8,723 bases of DNA from Deltaproteobacteria bacterium (GTDB lineage Bacteria; Desulfobacterota; GWC2-55-46; DRQE01). Shown here in pieces: positions 1 to 6,805 of the stretch. The DNA lies in the NCBI GenBank assembly GCA_011371515.1, contig DRQE01000031.1, positions 1 through 8,723 on the forward strand, read 5' to 3'. The translations under genes and the position numbers were made by a program. The notes under the pieces are model-generated. The model worked only from the letters and a program-made list of their open reading frames with translations, did no database searches and was not told the origin of the DNA. Each line of letters opens with the position of its first letter. Within the stretch, counting starts at the first letter, position 1.

Positions 1-140
1 AGAAGCAGCCTGTCTTCTACAAGGGCTCTCTCTATGAGGGCTTCATCTTCTATGCTGTTATGGTATTCCACATCGAACCCCATTATTCTCATCCACAGGG
101 CGAGTTTTCCGAGCATTGTGTCTGCTATAAAACGGGTCAT
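1..140 (-). CDS. Mut7-C RNase-domain protein, N-terminal 46 residues (runs off left edge)
   Basis: The gene starts at the ATG at 140-138 and is still open at the window edge, so only the first 46 residues are visible. The start MTRFIADTMLGKLALWMRIM, followed by G-F-D-V and then IEDEALIERALVEDRLL, is the typical opening of the Mut7-C (DUF82) family. That family has a PIN-like fold and is thought to act as an RNase. Asp7 in the FIAD motif matches the conserved first acidic residue of the PIN-like site; the later acidic residues and zinc-binding Cys lie outside the window. The ATG follows the transporter's TAA with one base between (TAA-G-ATG). No Shine-Dalgarno is visible, so translation is probably coupled to the transporter. 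The family is clear, but its substrate is not established. Confidence 0.85.
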   Translation of the reverse strand, partial: MTRFIADTMLGKLALWMRIMGFDVEYHNSIEDEALIERALVEDRLL

Positions 141-141
141 C

Positions 142-1656
142 TTAGAGCCAGCCAAAAAGATAGCACATACCCATAACGCCAAATAGTATTATGAAAAAGC
201 CGCCTATATCGAAAAGAATTCCCTTCCTGACCATTGAGAGTATGGGCACCATCCCTGAGCCATAGACTATTGCATTTGGTGGGGTTGACACGGGCAGCAT
301 AAAGCCGAAACTTGCCCCAAGACATGCTCCAAGGGCTGGAGGTAGAGCTGGTATATCGAGGCTCTGTGCTATGGCTATTATGAGGGGTATTACCATATTG
401 GCAGAGGCTGTGTTGGAAGTGGTCTCACTGAGTATTATCGCAAAGATAATACCCATTGCAGTAAGCCCCCATACATCCGAGACCCCTGAAAAACCCGTAA
501 GCCATCGGCCGAAGTTTTCGGCAAGCCCTGTGGAAAACATGAGTTTGCCGAGGCTTAAGCCTCCACCGAAGAGCACTATGGTGCCCCAGTCTATTCCGAC
601 AGCCTGTCTCCATGTCATGGTAAAGCGGCACTCCTTAAGGGATACAGGCAACAGAAATAGTAGCACCGCACCCATAATGGCAACCACCCCCGCATTGAGC
701 CTTGCCGCAAGAAGCTCACTTACGGGATGGGTCTTGCCGAGCACCATACCAGCGATACTCGGGAGTATCCACAAAAATACAGTAATAGAGAACGCTATGG
801 CTGTGTTTATCTCTCCACGGCTCCAGCTACCGAGTAAGGCACGATTCCTCACTATATAGTCTCTTATGTCGAGTCTTATCCTTCCGTAGCCACCTATGGG
901 TCCAAGAAGAAGAAAGAGAAAGCCAAACATAGCCACCGTTATGGGAATGGCAAAGCCCATCCACTCAAAAAAGCCTATCTTTACACCCAATAGGGTGTCT
1001 ATCATGCCTATACCTATAAGATTTGGTGGCGTGCCCACAGGGGTTGCAATGCCTCCCACAGAGGCTCCATAGGCTATCATGAGCATCATCATGGTGGAAA
1101 AGCGGTTGAAGTTGAAATCCTGCCTTCTTATCTGTGCATCTTCTATGGCAGAAAGAATGCCCATGGCTATGGGCAACATCATGGCGGTAGAGGCGGTGTT
1201 GCTCACCCACATGGATGTGCCTGCTGCTATGATACCAAAGGCAAAGAGAAGCCCTGTGGGGTTACGCTCAAGAAAGCGTATGGAAAGTATGGCAAGGGAG
1301 AAGCGTTTGTCCAGCCCGTGCAGTGAGATTGCCTCTGCAAGGATGAAGCTGCCGATAAAGAGAAACACCAGTGGATGGGCAAAGGGTGAGAAGACCTCCT
1401 TTGCCGAAGCCACCCCGAGCAATATGTTGAGTACCGCACCGAGAAGGGCTGTCACAGGTATGGGTAGAGCCTCTGTGAGCCAGAAGACCAGCACCAGCCC
1501 TATGACACAGAGAAGCATGTGTGCCTCGTGAGTAAGAGAGGGAAAGGGAAGAAAATAGAGTATTACAAAGACCACAGGACCCGTGATAAGTCCTGTGGTC
1601 TTACGCCATCGTTCAAACCTCTCTTCTGCCTCGGAGATAACCTCTCTTGGTTCCAT
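142..1656 (-). CDS. DASS (SLC13) family divalent anion:sodium symporter
   Basis: This 504-residue inner-membrane protein has about 11-12 hydrophobic segments and matches the divalent anion:Na+ symporter family (CitT, SdcS, VcINDY type). Known members import C4-dicarboxylates, citrate, sulfate or phosphate. Both halves of the inverted-repeat fold carry the family signature pair: Ser-Asn-Thr at 152-154 with TPPN at 209-212, and Ser-Asn-Thr at 414-416 with TPPN at 458-461. In VcINDY these motifs form the sodium and carboxylate sites. A 20-residue charged N-terminus precedes the first membrane segment. Length is normal for the bacterial family. The substrate cannot be read from sequence, though the doubled SNT motif favours di- or tricarboxylates over sulfate. 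The gene starts 9 nt after the PFK stop with no clear Shine-Dalgarno, suggesting coupling. A 13-bp inverted repeat lies in codons 19-30. Confidence 0.93.
   Translation of the reverse strand: MEPREVISEAEERFERWRKTTGLITGPVVFVILYFLPFPSLTHEAHMLLCVIGLVLVFWLTEALPIPVTALLGAVLNILLGVASAKEVFSPFAHPLVFLFIGSFILAEAISLHGLDKRFSLAILSIRFLERNPTGLLFAFGIIAAGTSMWVSNTASTAMMLPIAMGILSAIEDAQIRRQDFNFNRFSTMMMLMIAYGASVGGIATPVGTPPNLIGIGMIDTLLGVKIGFFEWMGFAIPITVAMFGFLFLLLGPIGGYGRIRLDIRDYIVRNRALLGSWSRGEINTAIAFSITVFLWILPSIAGMVLGKTHPVSELLAARLNAGVVAIMGAVLLFLLPVSLKECRFTMTWRQAVGIDWGTIVLFGGGLSLGKLMFSTGLAENFGRWLTGFSGVSDVWGLTAMGIIFAIILSETTSNTASANMVIPLIIAIAQSLDIPALPPALGACLGASFGFMLPVSTPPNAIVYGSGMVPILSMVRKGILFDIGGFFIILFGVMGMCYLFGWL
1568..1602. 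repeat. 13-bp perfect inverted repeat inside the start of the symporter gene
   Basis: AAGACCACAGGAC at 1568-1580 is exactly complementary to GTCCTGTGGTCTT at 1590-1602, with a 9-nt loop. On the minus-strand transcript it forms a hairpin 55-89 nt after the symporter ATG, covering codons 19-30. Only a short T-rich tail follows (TTTGTAATACT), so it is not a textbook terminator. It could act as an intragenic attenuator, a pause site, an RNA-stability element or a protein-binding site. The structure is seen directly; any role is inference. Confidence 0.6.
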
Positions 1657-1665
1657 CAGGACAGC

Positions 1666-2694
1666 TTACCCGAAAAATATACTGGCTATTCTGTAGAGCT
1701 CTTCGTCAACCGTTTTGGTCTCTCCTGTTGCCTCTTCCAGAGATACATCCACTATCTGGTTTCCCCTGAGAGCAACCATTCTACCAAATCTTCCCTCATG
1801 TGCAAGCTCAACCGCCCTGACACCGTAGCGGGTTGCGAGTATGCGGTCGAAGGCTGTGGGGGTGCCACCTCTTTGAAGGTGTCCAAGCACCACATGGCGG
1901 GTCTCTATGCCCGTTCTCTTCTCTATCTCTTTGGCAAGAAATTCGCCCACTCCACCAAGCCTTACATGGCCGAAAGAGTCGAGCTCTGTATCCTTCGTTA
2001 TCATGCCGCCAACCTCTTCAGGATAGGCGCCTTCGGCAACCACTATTATGCTGAAGTTTTTGCCCTCGTTTCTTCTTTTTCTTACCACCCCACAGACCAC
2101 ATCCATGTTGAAGGGCTTTTCCGGTATCAGTATAAGGTCTGCACCACCTGCAAGACCACCGTAGACGGCTATCCAGCCGGCGTGTCTTCCCATGACTTCC
2201 ACCACCATCACCCTGTGGTGTGCCTCTGTGGTGGTGTGAAGCCTGTCGAGGGCTTCGGTAACGATACTTACCGCTGTGTCGAATCCAAAGGTAAAGTCTG
2301 TGGCAGAAAGGTCGTTGTCTATGGTCTTTGGCACTCCAATGGTGTTTATGCCCATCCTGTAGAGCTTTGTTGCAACCCCAAGGGTGTCGTCTCCACCGAT
2401 GGCTATTATGCAATCAAGCCCGAGTTTCTTTATGTTTGCCGTAAGTTTCTCTGTATCCTCCTTTGTCTTAAGGGGGTTGGTCCTCGATGTGCCCAGTATG
2501 GTGCCGCCCTTGGGAAGAAGCCCTGATATTGCTTCCTTCGTAAGTGGAGCCACAGATAGCTCAAGAAGGCCCTTCCATCCGTCTCTTATGCCGGCAAACT
2601 TCATGTCAAGCTGAAGCCCCCTTCTTACAACCGCCCGTATTACCGCGTTGAGTCCGGGGCAATCGCCCCCTCCAGTGAGTACTCCTACATACAT
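1666..2694 (-). CDS. pfp: 6-phosphofructokinase, residues of the pyrophosphate-dependent type
   Basis: This 342-residue cytoplasmic enzyme phosphorylates fructose 6-phosphate at C1 in glycolysis. The fold markers are in order: GGGDCPGLN at 8-16, GGDDT at 100-104, PKTIDND at 122-128 with catalytic Asp126, MGRHAGWIA at 168-176, and HLQRGG at 272-277. Two residues decide the phosphoryl donor in this family. E. coli ATP-PFK has Gly104 and Gly124; here the equivalents are Asp103 and Lys123. That pair marks PPi-dependent enzymes, which are reversible and usually not allosteric. Automated annotation would often call this pfkA. The start is firm: a near-perfect Shine-Dalgarno (AAGGAGGT at 2709-2702) sits 7 nt before the ATG, inside the end of the kinase gene, and the ATG directly abuts the kinase TAA. 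It is followed 9 nt later by the symporter. Confidence 0.93.
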   Translation of the reverse strand: MYVGVLTGGGDCPGLNAVIRAVVRRGLQLDMKFAGIRDGWKGLLELSVAPLTKEAISGLLPKGGTILGTSRTNPLKTKEDTEKLTANIKKLGLDCIIAIGGDDTLGVATKLYRMGINTIGVPKTIDNDLSATDFTFGFDTAVSIVTEALDRLHTTTEAHHRVMVVEVMGRHAGWIAVYGGLAGGADLILIPEKPFNMDVVCGVVRKRRNEGKNFSIIVVAEGAYPEEVGGMITKDTELDSFGHVRLGGVGEFLAKEIEKRTGIETRHVVLGHLQRGGTPTAFDRILATRYGVRAVELAHEGRFGRMVALRGNQIVDVSLEEATGETKTVDEELYRIASIFFG

Positions 2695-4122
2695 TTAATC
2701 CACCTCCTTCATTGTGTGTTCTTCTGCAAGGGGAAGGTATACGGTAAATGTGGTTCCCTCGTTGGGCTTGCTTTCCACCTCTATCTTCCCCCCGTAGGTG
2801 TTTATTATTTCCTTACATATACTCAACCCGAGACCAACCCCGCTTCCGCCTGTTCTTGCCTTGTCCACACGGTAGAACCTGTCGAATATGTAGGGTAGCT
2901 CCTCTTCTGGTATGCCGATGCCGGTATCACTCACTCTGAGTATGGCGCATCTGCCCCTCTTGTTAAGTGTTACACTTATGCTGCCGCCTCTGGGGGTATA
3001 CTTTATGGCATTGTCCACAAGGTTGTATATAACCTGACCTATTCGCACAGGCTCGGCAAGCACCACAACGTCCTTTTCTATGTCTATGTTGAGTTTAAGC
3101 CCCTTCGTGTTTGCAAGTTTCTTAAATTGTTCACATCTTTCCTGTACTATGCCATCAAGGCTTACAGGCTCTTTTATGGTAGCCTCTTCCACATCTGTCC
3201 TTGCAAGGGTAAGAAGGCCCTTTATGACCTCGTTCATCCTGTCTATCTCTTCGAGGATGCTTACAAGAACCTCTCTCAACTCCTTCTCGTCTGCACGGCT
3301 TTTGAGTGCCACCTCCACCTCACCCTTCATGACGGTAAGGGGCGTTTTGAGTTCGTGAGAGGCATCGGCTGTGAACTGTTTTATCTGGCGGAAGGACCTT
3401 TCAAGCCTTGCTATCATCTCGTTGAATGTGGAGGCAAGGCGTCCCAGCTCGTCATCGGGCTTTACTATTGGAAGCCGCTGGTTGAGCCTCTCAGCGGTGA
3501 TTCTTCGGGCGATACGGGTCATCTCGTCCACGGGTTTGAGTGCCTTTCCTGCCAGAAACCAGCCCACACCGCCAGCTATAATAATCGACAGAACTATGCC
3601 GAAACTGAAGAAGTAGATCATGTAGTGGAATATCTCTTCCATGCCTTCAAGGCTCGTTGCCACCTGTATTATTGCCACGAGCCCCGTCTTTTTGACCACC
3701 ACGGGCAGGGTAAGTATCCTTACAGGATATACGCCAAAGGTTCTTACGGTCTCGTAGGTTCTCTTTCCGTCCAGTGCCCTTCTGTATGCACTCTCGGTAA
3801 GTGGTAGCTCGAGCCCCTCAAGGGTTGAAGACCTTCCTGCAACCCTGCCATCAGGGGTGAGCACCTGTATGTAGTTTCCCCTTATGCGCAATCCGAAGAA
3901 GCGTTCGAGTATTATGTCGAAGTTTTTCGGTAGCCTGAGCCTTCCGGGAGGCTCCACAATGGTGTGTACCATGAGCCCTGCAACAGAGCTTATCTCACGG
4001 TCTATGCGGTTCATGTATATCTTCGAGAGGGCATAAAAAAAACTGAGTCCAAAAAGGATAAGGCTTATGGCAAGAAGCGATGTATACCAGAAGGTAAGTT
4101 TTGTGCGTATGGAAAAGGTCAT
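2695..4122 (-). CDS. Membrane sensor histidine kinase (HAMP, HisKA, HATPase)
   Basis: This is a complete 475-residue inner-membrane histidine kinase. TM1 is at about 10-31, a periplasmic sensor region at about 32-165, TM2 at about 168-190, and a HAMP linker at 191-243 starting AGKALKPVDEM. HisKA is at about 247-313 with ASHELKTPL and phospho-acceptor His256. The ATPase domain at about 356-466 has N-box NLVDNAIKYT (367-376), G1 DTGIGI (399-404), F-box FDRFYRVD (413-420) and G2 GVGLGL (428-433). The layout is like CusS/heavy-metal-sensor-type kinases, but I see no metal-binding motif in the sensor region and cannot name the signal. No response regulator lies beside it, so it is an orphan here. 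The gene begins 13 nt after the Crp/Fnr stop with no Shine-Dalgarno, so expression is probably low and coupled. The ATG at 4122 gives the usual short basic N-terminus before TM1. Confidence 0.94.
   Translation of the reverse strand: MTFSIRTKLTFWYTSLLAISLILFGLSFFYALSKIYMNRIDREISSVAGLMVHTIVEPPGRLRLPKNFDIILERFFGLRIRGNYIQVLTPDGRVAGRSSTLEGLELPLTESAYRRALDGKRTYETVRTFGVYPVRILTLPVVVKKTGLVAIIQVATSLEGMEEIFHYMIYFFSFGIVLSIIIAGGVGWFLAGKALKPVDEMTRIARRITAERLNQRLPIVKPDDELGRLASTFNEMIARLERSFRQIKQFTADASHELKTPLTVMKGEVEVALKSRADEKELREVLVSILEEIDRMNEVIKGLLTLARTDVEEATIKEPVSLDGIVQERCEQFKKLANTKGLKLNIDIEKDVVVLAEPVRIGQVIYNLVDNAIKYTPRGGSISVTLNKRGRCAILRVSDTGIGIPEEELPYIFDRFYRVDKARTGGSGVGLGLSICKEIINTYGGKIEVESKPNEGTTFTVYLPLAEEHTMKEVD
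2702..2709 (-). promoter_or_regulatory. Strong ribosome binding site of the PFK gene
   Basis: The minus strand reads AAGGAGGT, a full match to the anti-Shine-Dalgarno core, 7 nt before the PFK ATG. It lies inside the last codons of the histidine kinase gene. The PFK can therefore be translated much more strongly than the kinase, whose own start lacks a Shine-Dalgarno. Confidence 0.8.
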
Positions 4123-4135
4123 AAAAGAAAGATTC

Positions 4136-4861
4136 TTAAAGAACCCCTCCTATCTCGGCAAGTCTGTCCATGGAGGTTATTATTATCTCTTTTCTTCTTA
4201 TCTTTATTATTCCCTCTTCCTTGAAGCTCTTAAGAAGCCTTATGGATGTCTCCTGTGTTATGCCAAGAAGCTCGGCTATTTCAAGCCTTGAAAGGGTAAG
4301 GTTGAGCCTGACCCCTTCTTCACATTCGTCACCGTACTCAGTGGCAAGTGTGTGTAGAAGGCTTGCCAGTTTCTCCCTTGCGTTCATTATACCAAGGCTT
4401 CCTATACGCTCATATGCCTGATGAAGCTCTCTGCCAAGGGCTATAAGGATCTTGTTGGCTATGGTGGGTTTCTTGCGAAGTACCGAGAAAAAGTCCTCTT
4501 TCTTTATGAAACACACATCTGTATCTTCCATGGCTATGGCGTTGTTGCCGTAGTGTTCTTCTTCGTTGAAGACCTCGAGGCCAAAGAGTTCTCCGGGGGA
4601 GCATATCTTTATTATCTGCTCTCTGCCGTCCTTTGCCGTCCTTACAAGTTTCACACGGCCCGTTCTTACCACATAGAAACCCCTGCACTCATCTCCTTCC
4701 ATGAAGATGATTTCCTTTTTCCTGTAGGAGTGCATACTGACGACACCCTTGAGTGCGTCAAGCTCACTTTCTGTAAGGGTAGAGAACAAAGTGTTATCCT
4801 TTATTCTGCATTCACATATACCACATATGGCTTCCTGCATCTTTATAAATCTGTGTGGCAT
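4136..4861 (-). CDS. Crp/Fnr-family transcriptional regulator with N-terminal Cys cluster
   Basis: This 241-residue cytoplasmic DNA-binding protein has a cyclic-nucleotide-binding-like sensor domain at about 26-140 (FMEGDECRGFYVVRTGRVKL, then SPGELFG). A long dimerisation helix follows at about 140-170, then a winged helix-turn-helix at about 186-225 (LSRLEIAELLGITQETSIRLL). In the recognition helix Glu204 and Arg208 align with the base-contacting Glu and Arg of FNR and CRP, but Ile207 replaces the Ser that gives FNR its TTGAT preference. Cys13, Cys16 and Cys18 form a C-x2-C-x-C cluster; further Cys are at 59, 87, 117 and 180. This recalls FNR's four-Cys Fe-S site, but the spacing differs, so oxygen or redox sensing is only a suggestion. 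The start is supported by AAGGAGG ten nt upstream. The signal and target promoters are unknown. Confidence 0.92.
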   Translation of the reverse strand: MPHRFIKMQEAICGICECRIKDNTLFSTLTESELDALKGVVSMHSYRKKEIIFMEGDECRGFYVVRTGRVKLVRTAKDGREQIIKICSPGELFGLEVFNEEEHYGNNAIAMEDTDVCFIKKEDFFSVLRKKPTIANKILIALGRELHQAYERIGSLGIMNAREKLASLLHTLATEYGDECEEGVRLNLTLSRLEIAELLGITQETSIRLLKSFKEEGIIKIRRKEIIITSMDRLAEIGGVL

Positions 4862-4871
4862 AGGGTCTTTT

Positions 4872-4878
4872 CCTCCTT
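4872..4878 (-). promoter_or_regulatory. Ribosome binding site of the Crp/Fnr gene
   Basis: The minus strand reads AAGGAGG, followed by 10 nt before the ATG at 4861. It lies in the 42-nt gap after the hydrolase stop and supports this start over the in-frame Met8. I see no terminator or convincing promoter in that gap, so the regulator is probably co-transcribed from upstream. Confidence 0.65.
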
Positions 4879-4903
4879 ATAGATTGCCCCCTGTGAAGAG
4901 TTT

Positions 4904-6805
4904 TCAGTTATCATGGCTGCCTGCAAGCTCAGCATAGGGAAAGTCGTATCTGTACGGAACAACCGCCACACTTACGCCCATCTTCTTGACCTTCTTTGCA
5001 AGTTTTATTATGTCTCTTTCAGCAAGGGGTCTACCAGTCTTCCAGTCTATAGTTTGTAATTTTATCAAAATTTTGTCTGGAACTCCAACAATACGTTTAG
5101 CCCTGTCGGTCATCTTAAGTATAAGTTTTTCAACCTCTGCCATGTCCTTGCGCAGCTCATCGGATATTTGCTTCTGATATGCCATTATGGCGTAGTAGTC
5201 GAAGCCCTTCTGGGCAACCTTCTCAATATCCTGTGAGAACCATGCAAGGGCATTGGAGGGGCTCGTAAGGTTCTCGTACATAAGGTTTATGGCAAACTTA
5301 ACATCAGGGTTGAGCTCTCTTACGGTTCTTTTCAGCTCGTCTATTATGTGTATTATTCGGTTGTTCTTCCATGTAGCCCACTGCCAGAAAAGCGGGGTAT
5401 AGGTTATAATAGAGTCTTCTCTTATACGATAGAGTCTTGATGGTTCAAGCTCAAGGCCTGTCTCTTCCTTGAACCTTCTTATAGCCACGGGGGTCAAGCC
5501 CTCGTTGTACTTGAGTATAAGGTCGTCCTGAAAGAGGATGCCATCTATGGGGTATTTTGCAAGGTCACGGTAGAGTGCCTTTATGTGTTCCACCACTGTG
5601 TCGTTAAATAGGTCAAGCCCTCTGCACCTGAAGTATCTTTCTTTCCTTACATCGTATCCCCTGCAGGCAAGCTCTCCTATGTGCTCTATGCCGTAATTTG
5701 CGTATCTTGTGGTCATCCATGCAAACACCCTTATGCCCTCACGGTGAGCCATCTCAAGTATGGGTGTGAGTATGTCTGCCACAACAGGGGCATGGGAGGT
5801 GCGAAAATACACACCTGCCCGTGGTGTGTGTCTTGCAGGTCTTACGAAGGGATAGAAACGATCACCACGGTTGTGGAATACCCTCAATATTATAGTATCT
5901 ATGCCGTGTGTCTTAAGCCGCTTTATCTCTCCTTCCACATCCTCAAGGGTTCTGCCTGAAAAGAGCATCACCTGAACCGCCTTAAGGGGTCTGGTAGTGG
6001 TAATGCCGTCTCGGGGCTCTTTTTCTGCAAACATGGAGGGTTTGAAAGAGGGGCTTCTTCTTGGTGGCAGTTCAAACACATCTGTTGAGGGCATTCTCTT
6101 TGACGGCAGTGAGGCAAGGTAGAACTCGCCCGAAGGATGTCTTCGTTGTGGCAGCCCTGTCATGTAGTAGTCCACAGAGGGGCTTCTGCGCTCTGGTAGA
6201 TAAGCAGTGTATGGATAGGAGGGTAGCCTTTTCTTTGGAAGTGCTGCCATGTAGTCGTAAAAAGGGCGTCTTTTGGGTGGTAGAGACATTGCCCAGTAAA
6301 GCTCTGGAAAGCGTTTTTCAGGCAGTGCGTAGATGTAAGAAGAGGGCACCCTTTTGCGTGGAAGTGAGGAAAGATAGTCGTAATAGGGTGGCCTCTTTTC
6401 GGGAAGATGGGCAAGCCATCTCTGGGGCTCTGTAAGAAGCTCTATTGCCTGTAGCCTCTTTTCTGCAAGCCTTTGAAACTTTGATGCAGGCCAGTTTTCA
6501 AGGAACTGGGCAAACTGTAGTGCTGCCTCGGTGTAGTCGCCTTTAAGGAAGAGTGTATCTGCAAGGTAGAACTGGGCATCCATCTTAAGAGGGCTTAACG
6601 GATAACTTGCTATCAGGCGCTCAAGCTCTTTTATAGCCTTCTGGTAGTCCTTGAGCTCTCTTAAGACCATGGCATAGCGAAGCTGTGCCTTATCGTTTGG
6701 CACAGTGTAGACTGTGGTGGATGCCGTGGCTCTGCCCTGCAAAGAGAGGGCAAGAGACGATACGACCATGGCTACAACGAACAGCCTTTTAGCCAAAGAG
6801 CACAT
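4904..6805 (-). CDS. Secreted TPR / LPxxR-repeat / PgaB-like glycoside hydrolase protein
   Basis: This 633-residue protein has a signal peptide (residues 1 to about 28, basic then hydrophobic, cleavage near ATAS), so it acts in the periplasm or outside. Residues about 40-125 form two or three TPR-like helical pairs (YQKAIKELERLIASYP; GDYTEAALQFAQFLENWP). Residues 134-259 hold nine copies of an LPx(K/R)RxP motif. Residues about 273-633 match the C-terminal glycoside-hydrolase-like domain of PgaB (GHL13/GH153): VQVMLFSGRTLEDVEGEIKR, GIRVFAWM at 357-364, and DGILFQDD at 421-428. The Asp pair aligns with the catalytic Asp motif of PgaB, which cleaves poly-beta-1,6-GlcNAc. The PgaB deacetylase domain is absent. 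The start overlaps the radA end by 17 nt and has AAAGAGG six nt upstream. Domain identity is good; the substrate is inference, and no polysaccharide synthase lies nearby. Confidence 0.85.
   Translation of the reverse strand: MCSLAKRLFVVAMVVSSLALSLQGRATASTTVYTVPNDKAQLRYAMVLRELKDYQKAIKELERLIASYPLSPLKMDAQFYLADTLFLKGDYTEAALQFAQFLENWPASKFQRLAEKRLQAIELLTEPQRWLAHLPEKRPPYYDYLSSLPRKRVPSSYIYALPEKRFPELYWAMSLPPKRRPFYDYMAALPKKRLPSYPYTAYLPERRSPSVDYYMTGLPQRRHPSGEFYLASLPSKRMPSTDVFELPPRRSPSFKPSMFAEKEPRDGITTTRPLKAVQVMLFSGRTLEDVEGEIKRLKTHGIDTIILRVFHNRGDRFYPFVRPARHTPRAGVYFRTSHAPVVADILTPILEMAHREGIRVFAWMTTRYANYGIEHIGELACRGYDVRKERYFRCRGLDLFNDTVVEHIKALYRDLAKYPIDGILFQDDLILKYNEGLTPVAIRRFKEETGLELEPSRLYRIREDSIITYTPLFWQWATWKNNRIIHIIDELKRTVRELNPDVKFAINLMYENLTSPSNALAWFSQDIEKVAQKGFDYYAIMAYQKQISDELRKDMAEVEKLILKMTDRAKRIVGVPDKILIKLQTIDWKTGRPLAERDIIKLAKKVKKMGVSVAVVPYRYDFPYAELAGSHDN
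6029..6406 (-). repeat. Nine tandem LPx(K/R)RxP protein repeats
   Basis: Leu-Pro starts each unit at residues 134, 148, 161, 175, 189, 203, 218, 233 and 246, so the period is 13-15 residues. The core is L-P-x-(K/R)-R-x-P, usually followed by aromatic Tyr/Phe and a short Ala/Ser/Leu linker (for example LPKKRLPSYPYTAY, LPERRSPSVDYYMTG). The units are basic, proline-rich and aromatic. DNA copies differ at many positions, so this is old, selected protein repetition and not recent slippage. I do not recognise it as a named repeat; binding to an acidic polymer or to peptidoglycan is a guess. Confidence 0.85.

Noticed and set aside
371..859. Plus-strand open frame antisense to the symporter
   Set aside because: It lies within the symporter gene, whose membrane segments and SNT/TPPN motifs are clear. 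The Ser/Pro-rich translation looks like an antisense artefact.
2200..2236. CACCACCA ... TGGTGGTG inverted repeat in the PFK gene
   Set aside because: It is only 8 bp with a 21-nt loop in a low-complexity CAC/GTG codon stretch (Thr, His and Val codons). It is likely chance.
1519..2526. A 335-codon plus-strand open frame antisense to the PFK and symporter genes
   Set aside because: It is a shadow of codon bias in the opposing genes. Its Cys/His/Tyr-rich translation has no recognisable domain, and both opposing genes are clear families.
3127..3807. A 226-codon plus-strand open frame antisense to the histidine kinase
   Set aside because: It lies wholly within well-defined kinase domains on the minus strand. 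It has no domain signal of its own.
4862..4903. A separate promoter or terminator between the hydrolase and Crp/Fnr genes
   Set aside because: There is no stem-loop with a T-run. A TATAAG-like -10 has no matching -35 at 16-18 nt.
6029..6406. Repeats here as a CRISPR array or DNA satellite
   Set aside because: The periodicity is in the protein only. The DNA units vary in length and sequence and are in frame with a secreted protein.
6722..6805. Lipoprotein signal in the hydrolase N-terminus
   Set aside because: The only early Cys is residue 2. There is no lipobox Cys after the hydrophobic core, so an ordinary signal peptide fits better.
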